DNA from: Acidianus hospitalis | Lineage (GTDB): Archaea; Thermoproteota; Thermoprotei_A; Sulfolobales; Sulfolobaceae | NCBI GenBank assembly: GCA_046533895.1 | Contig: JAWDOK010000007.1 | Location: 1-64,000 of the forward strand | Length of the DNA stretch: 64,000 bases | Reading direction: 5' to 3' | Shown here: in pieces, positions 1-6,964 of the stretch | How the letters are laid out: each line of letters opens with the position of its first letter | Position numbering within the stretch: position 1 is the stretch's first letter | Made by a program: the position numbers and the translations under genes | Notes under the pieces: generated by a model | Told to the model about the DNA's origin: nothing | Seen by the model: the letters and a program-made list of their open reading frames with translations, nothing else | The model's database searches: none

Positions 1-29
1 TTTTTTAGCCTCACTTTTCGATTATTTAA

Positions 30-118
<89 letters not shown>

Positions 119-225
119 CCTTAACTACATTTGCTGATAATTTCGGACAGTTTTCTCGATAAGAATAATTACCAAAAGAGTAAGAATTTTACAACAACAT
201 TAATACAATCTGTACGTTTAAGCTT

Positions 226-768
226 TCATCTTTCCCCGAAACGATACTTATACGTCTCAATCTTACTCCTCAAATAGTCAACCAACATTTTAGTCTCAAA
301 GCTTACATTCTTCCCCTCCATAGCCTCCTCAGCCCTTGCCAGATACTCCTTAGCCCTCAAGTACAAATCCTTGTTATCATAAGCTACAGCATTTTGCAAA
401 TACATCATGCCGAGCATGGCCAACTGCTTAATATATTCCTCACCCTTAGCAAACTTGAGATTAACCTCAAAGCTCCTTATGAATTTTTCATCAATAGGCT
501 GCCCACTATCTGGTAAGATTGTAATTGATCTCTTTTTCATGAAGGGAGTGATAAGATTGCGACTCTGAAGATATTTCCTAAAGTATGTTCCTGAGATTAC
601 AAATACTACTATTGGAATTATTGTACTAAGGATATTAGCTAGAGTTACATTGTGTAATAAATAGTAAGGGATCGAAAACGACACTACAGTAGCTATTACT
701 GCAGGGAGACCTATAAACAGCGATGCTAAACCAAGCCATTCCAAAAAAGATAACCTCTTTCCCTCCAT
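226..768 (-). CDS. Two-TM membrane protein of unknown function
   Basis: A 180-residue protein that I do not recognise. Residues about 13-38 and 42-60 are hydrophobic membrane segments. The rest is charged and helical, rich in Lys, Glu and Ala, and probably faces the cytoplasm. An ATG eight codons upstream (792) lies too close to the TATA box. The ATG at 768 sits about 27 bases from TTTATAAA (792-799), fitting a leaderless transcript, and is also the start shared with the broken copy at 2877. The promoter and first 12 codons are duplicated there. No function can be assigned. Confidence 0.6.
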   Translation of the reverse strand: MEGKRLSFLEWLGLASLFIGLPAVIATVVSFSIPYYLLHNVTLANILSTIIPIVVFVISGTYFRKYLQSRNLITPFMKKRSITILPDSGQPIDEKFIRSFEVNLKFAKGEEYIKQLAMLGMMYLQNAVAYDNKDLYLRAKEYLARAEEAMEGKNVSFETKMLVDYLRSKIETYKYRFGER

Positions 769-815
769 AACTCTTCCCTTAGTTAAATTCATTTATAAAG
801 TATAAAATTTTATTA
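733..815 (-). repeat. Promoter plus 5'-gene cassette, copy 1
   Basis: About 80 bases covering the promoter and first dozen codons of the leftward membrane protein gene recur at 2842-2922 with only scattered changes. Both copies keep TTTATAAA, the stretch between it and the ATG, and codons for MEGK-LSFL-WL. Similarity stops abruptly on both sides. Confidence 0.75.
792..799 (-). promoter_or_regulatory. TATA box for the leftward membrane protein gene
   Basis: TTTATAAA is centred about 27 bases before the ATG at 768, the usual spacing for a leaderless Sulfolobales gene. The same sequence and spacing occur at 2901-2908 before the ATG at 2877. The element is palindromic and may also serve the rightward gene at 826. 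Confidence 0.5.
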
Positions 816-825
816 TATTGATGAG

Positions 826-1017
826 TTGGAGAAGCTTGTTGATAAATATCTAATTATAGGTGGTACACCACCTAGAATAATGGCAGTAGTAAACGATGAT
901 GAGGAAGCTAGAAACAAATTTTTAGACTTATCCGACAAAGCTGACCTTAATAGGGAGACCGATTTTCCTAAGGCTATAATATTTCTAACAAGAGATATGT
1001 TGAAACCTTATTTATGA
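826..1017 (+). CDS. Small hypothetical protein (63 aa)
   Basis: A 63-residue acidic protein beginning with TTG, not recognised. No in-frame ATG or GTG lies just upstream, so the start is uncertain; an ATT at 817 is also in frame. It diverges from the membrane protein gene over a 57-base spacer with two TATA-like stretches, and its 3' end overlaps the convergent AbrB-like gene by 10 bases. Short length, weak start and no family match keep confidence low. Confidence 0.4.
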   Translation: MEKLVDKYLIIGGTPPRIMAVVNDDEEARNKFLDLSDKADLNRETDFPKAIIFLTRDMLKPYL

Positions 1018-1280
1018 TTCAGTTCATCAACTTCCCTTTTTATTTCTTCCGGTAACATGTTGTAAACGTTCTTCATTTCCTCCCAATTTAAGAGGTGGTA
1101 CCACTTAGCCTTCTTAGCCTTTATTAAAAGATAATCCCCGTCGTTTAACTCCAATTCCTTAGCCTTCTCCATAGGAATGGTTATCCTATAAGTAATATAC
1201 TCCTTACCGTTTTTCTTACTTTTAGTTACGGAAACCTTGCTTACAAAAACTACTCCTTTCTCTGCTTGTTTACTTTCCAT
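1008..1280 (-). CDS. AbrB/SpoVT-like DNA-binding protein
   Basis: A 90-residue protein with an N-terminal swapped-hairpin pattern (beta strands VVFVSKVSV and YRITIP, then KAKELELNDGDYLLI), typical of AbrB/MazE transcription factors and antitoxins. The C-terminal 30 residues are helical and may be a partner-binding tail. A GTG lies three codons upstream, but the ATG at 1280 is about 26 bases from the TATA box at 1302-1311, fitting leaderless transcription. No toxin gene is obvious; the convergent 63-aa gene is the only adjacent small ORF. Family assignment is good, target unknown. Confidence 0.72.
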   Translation of the reverse strand: MESKQAEKGVVFVSKVSVTKSKKNGKEYITYRITIPMEKAKELELNDGDYLLIKAKKAKWYHLLNWEEMKNVYNMLPEEIKREVDELNHK

Positions 1281-1301
1281 AATTATCACTTTCTGATAAA
1301 A

Positions 1302-1311
1302 ACTTATAAAT
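1302..1311. promoter_or_regulatory. Divergent promoter between AbrB-like and winged-helix genes
   Basis: ACTTATAAAT lies about 26 bases before the leftward ATG (1280) and 37 bases before the rightward ATG (1343). This AT-rich element is the only good TATA candidate in the 62-base spacer, so the two DNA-binding protein genes probably share it. Confidence 0.45.
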
Positions 1312-1342
1312 CTTGTTATGAATAAAGTGATTCTGGCAGAAA

Positions 1343-1633
1343 ATGGCTAAATGCAGTATCGAGACAATTAATGCAATATTAGTAGCTGTTTTTGATGCCA
1401 CCAACGGTTCATTATCTGCTCACGTCCCTTTAGAAGTAGTATTGAGGAGGTTTCCAGGTCATTTAAGAGGAGATGTAAGGAGGTGTATTAAAGAACTGAT
1501 CAAAAGAGGGCTATTGACGTTACACCCTACTAGAGGTTCTACTACTTATCAGCTAACTCAGAGAGGGTTAGAATGCGCAACTAAACTAATTAAAGGAGAG
1601 ATCTCGTCAGTAGAAGAATGTAAAAACTTATGA
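1343..1633 (+). CDS. Winged-helix DNA-binding protein
   Basis: A 96-residue basic protein with a compact winged-helix layout: helix 1 (residues 5-16), helix 2 (PLEVVLRRF), recognition helix (RGDVRRCIKELIKRGLL), and a wing (LHPTRGSTTYQLTQRG). Small winged-helix proteins of this type are common in Sulfolobales chromosomes and their plasmids and viruses. It diverges from the AbrB-like gene. It is probably a local transcription regulator; its operator is not visible. Confidence 0.7.
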   Translation: MAKCSIETINAILVAVFDATNGSLSAHVPLEVVLRRFPGHLRGDVRRCIKELIKRGLLTLHPTRGSTTYQLTQRGLECATKLIKGEISSVEECKNL

Positions 1634-1820
1634 CTACAGTAGTATACAATAGAATAATTGTCTTTTATCAATTATTAGCTAATGATAAGTATAAAACAAT
1701 GAATAAAATTAAAGTACTATATAAGAATTTTTGCTTATTAGAAGAGCTAAAAACAAGAAATAATTTACGTATATTTAATTTGCTGTTTGAATGCCGGAGA
1801 CGTAGACTGATGTTCCGTTT

Positions 1821-1973
1821 GTCCCTACACTTTCATTTCAATCATTTTATGTTCAATCATGATCGAGTGTAGGGACTTAGCCCTCAACCACAGGTGGGTC
1901 ATGGGACTCCAACGGCACGGGGCTCACATCTCTGCTCCCACCCTTTTGGGCATAGCCCACATCGGCATGAGAG
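1821..1973 (-). mobile_element. Probable IS200/IS605-type right-end remnant
   Basis: An 11-bp perfect inverted repeat (GTCCCTACACT at 1821-1831, AGTGTAGGGAC at 1866-1876) forms a hairpin just after a leftward 33-codon reading frame (1877-1975), ATG to TAA, whose end reads SPVPLES then VVEG. The 100 bases of that frame are much richer in G and C than the surroundings. A tnpB C-terminus followed directly by a subterminal hairpin is the normal right-end layout of IS200/IS605 elements. The rest of tnpB is absent. The call rests on layout and composition, not a database match. Confidence 0.4.
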
Positions 1974-2877
1974 ATCATTATTTATCAACAAAAATTTGTT
2001 ATAAACAGACAAAAAGATTTCTATTAACGTGAAAAAGGATTCAGCCCACATTATTTCTACTGCGACTCCTAAGGGATCATAAGGATATTCTACCGGACAG
2101 AAACCACAACTTGCATAGCCTACAACTTTTACAGCAGCCTTTATTTCTCCGAATGGAACAACACAAGAGATAGATTTTAGAACACACATGTAGCATCTCG
2201 TATATCCTCATTTCGTCTCATTATAATTTCCTTCAAATTTCGCTACAGGTTTGCAAGGGCAAGGATAAAACTTTGCGTATTCAGGAGTTATATAAGGTAA
2301 CTTTACTGGAATATACTTTCCATTACATTCTTTGTACAGCTCGATATAAATCTGACAACAACAATTAATATGTATACTTAGCAAATAATTAAAGCCCTTT
2401 ACTGAATCCCAAGCACACCTAGTTTTAAGTACTAAATGACTACATGATGTTAGAACTCCTAAGCCAACATCGCAAAAAGCCAGTGGGAAAAACATAGCCG
2501 TGAGAAACGTTAAGTAATATACACTGAAATCCCTCAAAAGGCCATACTCCAGAATTTGCACCGAGAAAGTAATTTCCGAACTCAATCTGACCGTAAAAAG
2601 ACCCAGAATAAATCCCTATATTAGTTTTTACATCCCCAGTATGTCTAAATCCTGTTGCGAAATAACAACTGAAATGTATAGTAAGATTTATGCATAATGG
2701 CTTGTGTTCCTGCTTAAGTACAATTAATACTGCATTATTGATCCCACAAGGCTGCCAATCATTTGTAATTGCAGAAGGATTACCACATATTTGCACAGTA
2801 CTAGGATTAGTATAAGACGTATAAGGAGTCCTCAGACGGTAAAGCCATTTCAAAAAAGATAACTTCTTTCCCTCCAT
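1974..2877 (-). pseudogene. Broken cysteine-rich protein gene
   Basis: The frame opens at ATG 2877 (MEGKKLSFLKWL) and runs to about 2480. There the protein-like reading moves to another frame at a short T-tract (leftward strand), continues as CDVGLGVL and on to GNYNET, hits TGA at 2208-2210, and resumes as GYTRCYMC to about 1975. Joined, this gives roughly 300 residues with paired cysteines (CPCKP, CGFCP) and Asn-rich stretches, suggesting a secreted or surface protein. One frameshift plus one nonsense codon mark it as decayed, unless the frameshift is an assembly error. It ends at the IS-like remnant. Confidence 0.55.
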
Positions 2878-2922
2878 AACTTTTTCCTTAGTTAAATTTG
2901 TTTATAAAGTAAAATTTTATTA
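2842..2922 (-). repeat. Promoter plus 5'-gene cassette, copy 2
   Basis: Second copy of the segment at 733-815. It supplies the TATA box and first 12 codons to the broken cysteine-rich gene. Downstream of codon 12 the two genes share no evident similarity, so the join looks like a recombination point, not divergence along the whole gene. Confidence 0.72.
2901..2908 (-). promoter_or_regulatory. TATA box of the broken gene
   Basis: TTTATAAA is centred 27 bases before the ATG at 2877, in the same context as the TATA box at 792-799. The promoter looks intact although the gene is not. Confidence 0.45.
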
Positions 2923-2956
2923 CCAACATAAACCAGCTTTCTGGCATAAAGGTTGG
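2923..2956. other. Nested hairpin, CCAAC/GTTGG with inner CCAG/CTGG
   Basis: CCAAC (2923-2927) pairs with GTTGG (2952-2956), and inside it CCAG (2933-2936) pairs with CTGG (2941-2944). It begins right where the duplicated promoter cassette ends. It could be a structured RNA, an element end or a binding site; nothing here decides between them. Confidence 0.35.
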
Positions 2957-3001
2957 CATAATTTATCTGGTATCAATATCTCCTTATTCTCTATTCTTTT
3001 A

Positions 3002-3055
3002 GTGTTTACCGTGGCGGAATTAAAAGTAAGGATAAGTTACGCCACGGGTAAACAC
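3002..3055. other. Long GC-rich hairpin, 15-bp stem
   Basis: GTGTTTACC (3002-3010) pairs with GGTAAACAC (3047-3055), and GTGGCG (3011-3016) pairs with CGCCAC (3040-3045), leaving one bulged G at 3046 and a 23-base AT-rich loop. It stands in the 280-base gap between the broken gene and the protease operon. It could be a transposon end, a small RNA or a terminator. The bulged stem is too long for chance in AT-rich DNA. Confidence 0.5.
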
Positions 3056-3157
3056 GTCTCAATATTACTTTCTATATTGCACGCACCTTGTATTATGATG
3101 AATGCAAATAATGTGGCAACCACGGATCTTTAGGTTATTGAACTTAGTAACTTATAT

Positions 3158-3475
3158 TTAAGGATCAGAAATTGCGAAATTTTTATAATCAAGCAAAAGG
3201 CCTGCTTTTATTAGTACCCCTTCGCCTATTATATTTTCTTCAATTTCTGGAACCCATAAAGCCCTACACAATATTTGCTTGCTTAAGATATTCACGCTAA
3301 CAACTTTTTGTAAGGCTGAAAAACAAAGGTCTTTAGCAACACAAATTTCTCCTCCGTCCGAAGGTTTTGCACTTATTTCATCGAAAACATCAGACTTTAC
3401 TATTAAATCACCACTAAAGCCCGTATCTATTAAAAACAATTCTTCAACGTTCTCTACTGTAAGCTTAACTCTCAT
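3158..3475 (-). CDS. Retropepsin-like aspartic protease (clan AA)
   Basis: A 105-residue protein with the aspartic protease motif L-I-D-T-G-F-S-G at residues 15-22, where D17 would be catalytic, and a C-terminal GLLLDYKNF that matches the hydrophobic-Gly/Leu-Leu-Asp end of single-domain retropepsin-like proteins (COG5550 type). Such half-size proteases act as homodimers. Its ATG overlaps the stop of the upstream triple-repeat gene by four bases (ATGA), so the two are translationally coupled. The natural substrate is unknown; the coupled repeat protein is a candidate partner. Confidence 0.68.
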   Translation of the reverse strand: MRVKLTVENVEELFLIDTGFSGDLIVKSDVFDEISAKPSDGGEICVAKDLCFSALQKVVSVNILSKQILCRALWVPEIEENIIGEGVLIKAGLLLDYKNFAISDP

Positions 3476-3867
3476 TTAGTGTATAATTCTGCAGGAGCTA
3501 TTATTCTAATTTTTTTGCCTTCTTTCATTTTTTCTTTTGCGAAATTATAAGCCTCATCTTCACTGCTAAATACTCCCAAAACATTACCAGTATCATCAGT
3601 AACGTAAAAATCTTTATTTCCAATTACTATCCTCACTTTCTCCCCTTCTTTTACTTTATCTTTTAAAAACTCATAAGCCTCCTCTACGTTTTTGAATTCT
3701 CCTATTTCTTTACCTTTCTTATCCAGGGCAAGAAGCCTTTCACGTTGAACCTTTAGGTGAATTTTTTTGCCTTCTTTCATTTTTTCTTTTGCGAAATTAT
3801 AAGCCTCATCTTCACTGCTAAATACTCCCAAAACATTACCAACATCGTCGACAACCAATATTCTCAT
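3472..3867 (-). CDS. Triple-repeat protein (three ~42-aa units)
   Basis: A 131-residue protein built from three units of a beta-turn-beta-alpha pattern: (D)D-x-G-x-V-L-G-x-F, then SSEDEAYNFAKEKMKEGKK, then a strand. Units 1 and 3 are nearly identical, including at DNA level (82 bp perfect repeats 252 bases apart); unit 2 is diverged (EIGEFKNVEEAYEFL). I do not know the family. It is the first gene of an operon with the retropepsin-like protease, overlapping it by four bases. It could be a substrate, adaptor or regulator. Confidence 0.65.
   Translation of the reverse strand: MRILVVDDVGNVLGVFSSEDEAYNFAKEKMKEGKKIHLKVQRERLLALDKKGKEIGEFKNVEEAYEFLKDKVKEGEKVRIVIGNKDFYVTDDTGNVLGVFSSEDEAYNFAKEKMKEGKKIRIIAPAELYTK
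3508..3589 (-). repeat. 82-bp intragenic direct repeat, copy A
   Basis: Identical, base for base, to 3760-3841 and 252 bases (84 codons) away in the same frame. It encodes most of unit 3 of the triple-repeat protein. Confidence 0.9.
3760..3841 (-). repeat. 82-bp intragenic direct repeat, copy B
   Basis: Identical to 3508-3589; encodes unit 1 of the triple-repeat protein. Silent positions are also unchanged, so the copies are recent or kept the same by conversion. Confidence 0.9.
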
Positions 3868-4634
3868 GAGATAAATTTTGCCTTGATAGCTAAAAGTTTT
3901 ACATTACTAACTAGTAACTTTCTATTATTATTAATTTTAAAATAATATCAGGAATTATATATTCTTATCTGTAAGGATTTAATAGGTGTAAAATACTCAA
4001 TTTATTTAATAATACTTGGAATAACTGTGTTTTATGTGAAGATACTCACAAGAAAATAATAAAAGCCTGCAGTACGAGCACGGACTAAAATGGAATAACA
4101 TAGAATTAGCCCATGCTGAGAATATGTAATTAATCATTATAAAGTATAACTAGTTTTCACACAAGGTTTTTATGCTGATCAAGACTCATTTTAGCTTCGT
4201 ATTTAGTAAATAATAGATAATTAAACTATAAGTAAGAAAATAAGCATATTTATCATTTAAATCATTATATATATATATCTACTATGAAATAAATTATGCA
4301 AAGTAATATAGTCATATATGTACTTTTCTATTGTTTAAATGCCCTTATATAATTAATTAGAAAGTAAATGTGATAGGAGTATTTTTAGTCAGATTTACGT
4401 TGGTATTATGAGAGTTAAAAATCCGCTAAACAGAAATAGCAATTGGTGACATAATATTAAGCATAAATTCTCTTTATATGCAAAGAAATTCCTTTCAAAT
4501 TCCTCCATCACCTTATTCACCGCCATGGTATGGTTTTTGGTGATTAAAAATGAAATTTTATGAAATCAATAATAAATATGAGATAGGGTATAAGTATCAA
4601 TTAAAATCTTATATATTTAATAAGGTGATAAAAG
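3868..4634. other. Long gene-poor AT-rich interval
   Basis: About 770 bases without a convincing gene. It is very AT-rich with many TATA-like runs (for example 4266-4282). A stretch at 4058-4129 has more normal composition and an open frame ending in IELAHAENM, but it has no start and is cut off upstream by TGA at 4037, so it may be a gene relic. A 21-codon frame at 4478-4543 is described separately. The promoter of the membrane protein gene at 4635 is within the last 30 bases. Confidence 0.5.
4478..4543 (+). CDS. Possible 21-aa proline-rich peptide
   Basis: A short ATG-to-TGA frame whose second half reads PPSPYSPPWYGFW. The aromatic and proline-rich composition is unusual for random AT-rich DNA. 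There is no clear TATA box or GGTGA site at the right distance, so expression is doubtful. Confidence 0.2.
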   Translation: MQRNSFQIPPSPYSPPWYGFW

Positions 4635-5180
4635 ATGCCATCTTATGAAGCTATTTCCAGAATATACAAGCATTATTCTTTCTCACTTATTATATTTAGT
4701 ATAATATCCATTTTTATGGCAATCTTCAGGCAATTAATTCCAAACTATATTATGTATTTGGGCTATTCTATATTATTACTTTATTTTATAATGTTTTCGC
4801 CATATTTGATTATATCCAGATATAAAATTTATACTTTATTTATGATTGTTAGTTCTATAATAGTGTTGTTATTAATATCTCTTTTATTCATGTACTCTAC
4901 TGCATATTTAGTTTCACCTTATGTAGCAGGTTTTATATTAGCAGTTATTGCATATATTACAATATCATTATATATGATTAAAAAATACAGTGCAGAACTA
5001 ACTGTAAATAAATACGAGATTTTGCAATCAGTATTTCTAGGAGGTTATATAATTGTTAATCTCATTACTTTTACTTTAATACAATATGAAAAATATGGCT
5101 TATTACTTAATATCTTATCTTACGCATTACTTTTTGGTTTCTTTTTAGCGATATATTATGAAAATAAGCAATTAAAGTGA
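4635..5180 (+). CDS. Polytopic membrane protein, unknown function
   Basis: A 181-residue, strongly hydrophobic protein with about five or six membrane segments (roughly 16-33, 38-58, 66-86, 92-112, 130-148, 155-175) and a short charged tail (YENKQLK). The start is firm: GGTGA (4624-4628) lies six bases before the ATG, and CTTATATATTT is upstream around 4608-4618. No family is recognised. The next gene starts like this one and may be a truncated paralogue. Confidence 0.65.
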   Translation: MPSYEAISRIYKHYSFSLIIFSIISIFMAIFRQLIPNYIMYLGYSILLLYFIMFSPYLIISRYKIYTLFMIVSSIIVLLLISLLFMYSTAYLVSPYVAGFILAVIAYITISLYMIKKYSAELTVNKYEILQSVFLGGYIIVNLITFTLIQYEKYGLLLNILSYALLFGFFLAIYYENKQLK

Positions 5181-5203
5181 AAGATTACACTTGGTGATCG
5201 AAA

Positions 5204-5323
5204 ATGGACAAATATTATGAGAAAATATCCTGGAGATACAGTTTGTCACTTGTGGGCTTATATGCTTCAGCTTTTGCTGGAATTTGCATGTCAATATTAT
5301 ATCATGCGGATATCAATGATTGA
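5204..5323 (+). CDS. 39-aa membrane peptide, stub paralogue of preceding gene
   Basis: A small ATG-TGA frame with an excellent ribosome site (GGTGA at 5193-5197, six bases before ATG), the same arrangement as the gene before it. Its product, with YEKISWRYSLSLVGLY near the start, resembles the first 35 residues of the 181-aa protein (ISRIYKHYSFSLIIFS) and then stops after one membrane segment. It is either a genuine one-TM peptide or a truncated copy. Confidence 0.45.
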   Translation: MDKYYEKISWRYSLSLVGLYASAFAGICMSILYHADIND

Positions 5324-5456
5324 TTAATTTGTACTTAAGATAAAAACATGAAAGATAGTAAAAATATATCACATTTCATGAGAATATTATTGTTTTTTGT
5401 TATTGTCAACGTATATTATAATAATCTTTAGCTAACTTTACGCAAAATATGAATGT

Positions 5457-5804
5457 CTATTTACCTTTCTGCTTAAGGTAAATGTAAACCTTGTATCTTA
5501 TGCAATCCATTAGCCTATCGTGATAGTCAGATATATGCAAAGCAATATAATCTAGAACTTCATCATTTTTAAGTAATTCTTCCACACTTGTCGTCACATT
5601 TACTATAAACCCTGGATCTGCTTTAGGGTTCCTAACTTTCCTATTTTTAACAAGTTCCTTAAGGTATTCATCAGTGTAAGAAATCCACTTTTTAATTACA
5701 GTCTCTATGTCGTCTCTATTTACTCCTAGCTTCTTAGCAATTTGTTTTACCGGTCTATTCTCGCACCTCATTTGTGCTATTTTCTCCTCAATCTTGGGAT
5801 TCAT
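5457..5804 (-). CDS. HTH-domain protein next to tRNA-Thr
   Basis: A 115-residue basic protein. Residues 15-42 (RPVKQIAKKLGVNRDDIETVIKKW, given here in parts: RPVKQIAKKL then GVNRDDIETV) form a resolvase/MarR-like helix-turn-helix; the rest is helical with a Tyr-rich end. A GTG three codons upstream is possible, but the ATG at 5804 is preferred. It begins only 12 bases after the 3' end of tRNA-Thr on the same strand, so it is probably read from the tRNA promoter. It is probably a DNA-binding regulator. Confidence 0.6.
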   Translation of the reverse strand: MNPKIEEKIAQMRCENRPVKQIAKKLGVNRDDIETVIKKWISYTDEYLKELVKNRKVRNPKADPGFIVNVTTSVEELLKNDEVLDYIALHISDYHDRLMDCIRYKVYIYLKQKGK

Positions 5805-5816
5805 GACTTTCACTAA

Positions 5817-5907
<91 letters not shown>

Positions 5908-6000
5908 TAAATTTTGGTTAATAACTTTAAAAGTTTATCAGCGCAGTTAATGGCTTTAGTGGAGAAAGGCTTATTAGGTGAATGTAAAAAATAATAATTT

Positions 6001-6073
6001 AGCCGGGTCGTCTAGCGGTCAAGGATGGCGGGCTTTGGCCCCGTCGACCAGGGTTCGAATCCCTGCCCGGCTA
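6001..6073 (+). tRNA. tRNA-Gln (TTG)
   Basis: Acceptor AGCCGGG (6001-6007) pairs with CCCGGCT (6066-6072); discriminator A at 6073. The anticodon loop is CTTTGGC on a GCGGG/CCCGT stem, giving TTG. The T arm is CAGGG-TTCGAAT-CCCTG. No intron and no encoded CCA. It diverges from tRNA-Thr. Confidence 0.95.
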
Positions 6074-6088
6074 TACATTTTAAAGTGT

Positions 6089-6862
6089 ATGGGTAATATT
6101 TTATTGAGGTTAAAGATTTTGCCATTCTTTGGTATTTTTAAACGAAACAAAGAGAAGGAGCATTACGCCTATGATGAACTCGGAGAATGGATAATAATTT
6201 CTGGAAATTCAAAATTAGGATTTTTATATTCAATAATTTCAAAAACCGTGTCCAAATTGGCAAAATATTATGATCTTTACATTTTACAGTTTCTTGAAGA
6301 TTCAGAAATTAGGAATTTTTACACTATTAAAGCAATGGTATCAACTAGATCTCCTATAAAGGATTCTTTACTTTCTTCTAAGCTTTCTCAATCTCTTTCA
6401 AAACATGGTACATTAGGTCAAATAGATGTTGTAAAATTAAGATACTGCGGAATGAATTACTTGTTTTTCAAATTTAATATTCTTCTTAAGAAGAGTAAGA
6501 ATGTCAAGGAAGACGTTAAGGTGCTTTTACCTCCTTTAGGAGTTAGCGCATCGGGAATTCCTTATTCAACTAAAGATCTTTTTAAGTCGATTTTTGAGTA
6601 TAATTCTAACGCAGTTTGTCAATCTATTCTGGAGTTTAAGGATGATAATACTGCAAGGATTTTAGCTAATTGTAGTGATTATGTAGATCTGGAGGGGATA
6701 AAGTATTCATTATCTTACTTTTCTAAAGATTTTAAGACAAGTGTTAGATCCTCTATTAGGTCTGTAGAAGTTGAGATTGAAGCTAAAGATTTTAATAAGC
6801 ATGCACTGATTCCTTTACTTTGGAACAATTTTCTTGATATATATTCATCATCATCTTGCTAA
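6089..6862 (+). CDS. Hypothetical protein (257 aa)
   Basis: An open frame runs back through tRNA-Gln, but the first sensible start after the tRNA is the ATG at 6089, 15 bases past its end, giving 257 residues. The N-terminus is hydrophobic and basic (LLRLKILPFFGIFKR). The remainder is mixed alpha/beta with no motif I recognise, and it ends in a Ser-rich tail. It is probably co-transcribed with the tRNA. Codon use resembles neighbouring genes, so it is likely real. Confidence 0.55.
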   Translation: MGNILLRLKILPFFGIFKRNKEKEHYAYDELGEWIIISGNSKLGFLYSIISKTVSKLAKYYDLYILQFLEDSEIRNFYTIKAMVSTRSPIKDSLLSSKLSQSLSKHGTLGQIDVVKLRYCGMNYLFFKFNILLKKSKNVKEDVKVLLPPLGVSASGIPYSTKDLFKSIFEYNSNAVCQSILEFKDDNTARILANCSDYVDLEGIKYSLSYFSKDFKTSVRSSIRSVEVEIEAKDFNKHALIPLLWNNFLDIYSSSSC

Positions 6863-6964
6863 ATTGTGAGGTTAGGATCTAGAGCATTTCCCTTATCTCT
6901 TCCTTATAACAGTTACTAATTAAATATAAATTTTGAGCTTTCGAATTATTCTTGGTGAATACTT

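Noticed and set aside
1630..1872. 80-codon rightward open frame after the winged-helix gene
   Set aside because: Low-complexity, AT-driven sequence with no motif or ribosome site; it runs into the inverted repeat at 1821-1876 and looks like chance.
3508..3841. CRISPR-like repeat unit
   Set aside because: Only two copies, 82 bp each, in frame inside a coding gene; no spacers and no cas genes.
5978..6088. Upstream extension of the 257-aa protein through tRNA-Gln
   Set aside because: It would translate the tRNA gene itself; the ATG at 6089 after the tRNA is far more plausible.
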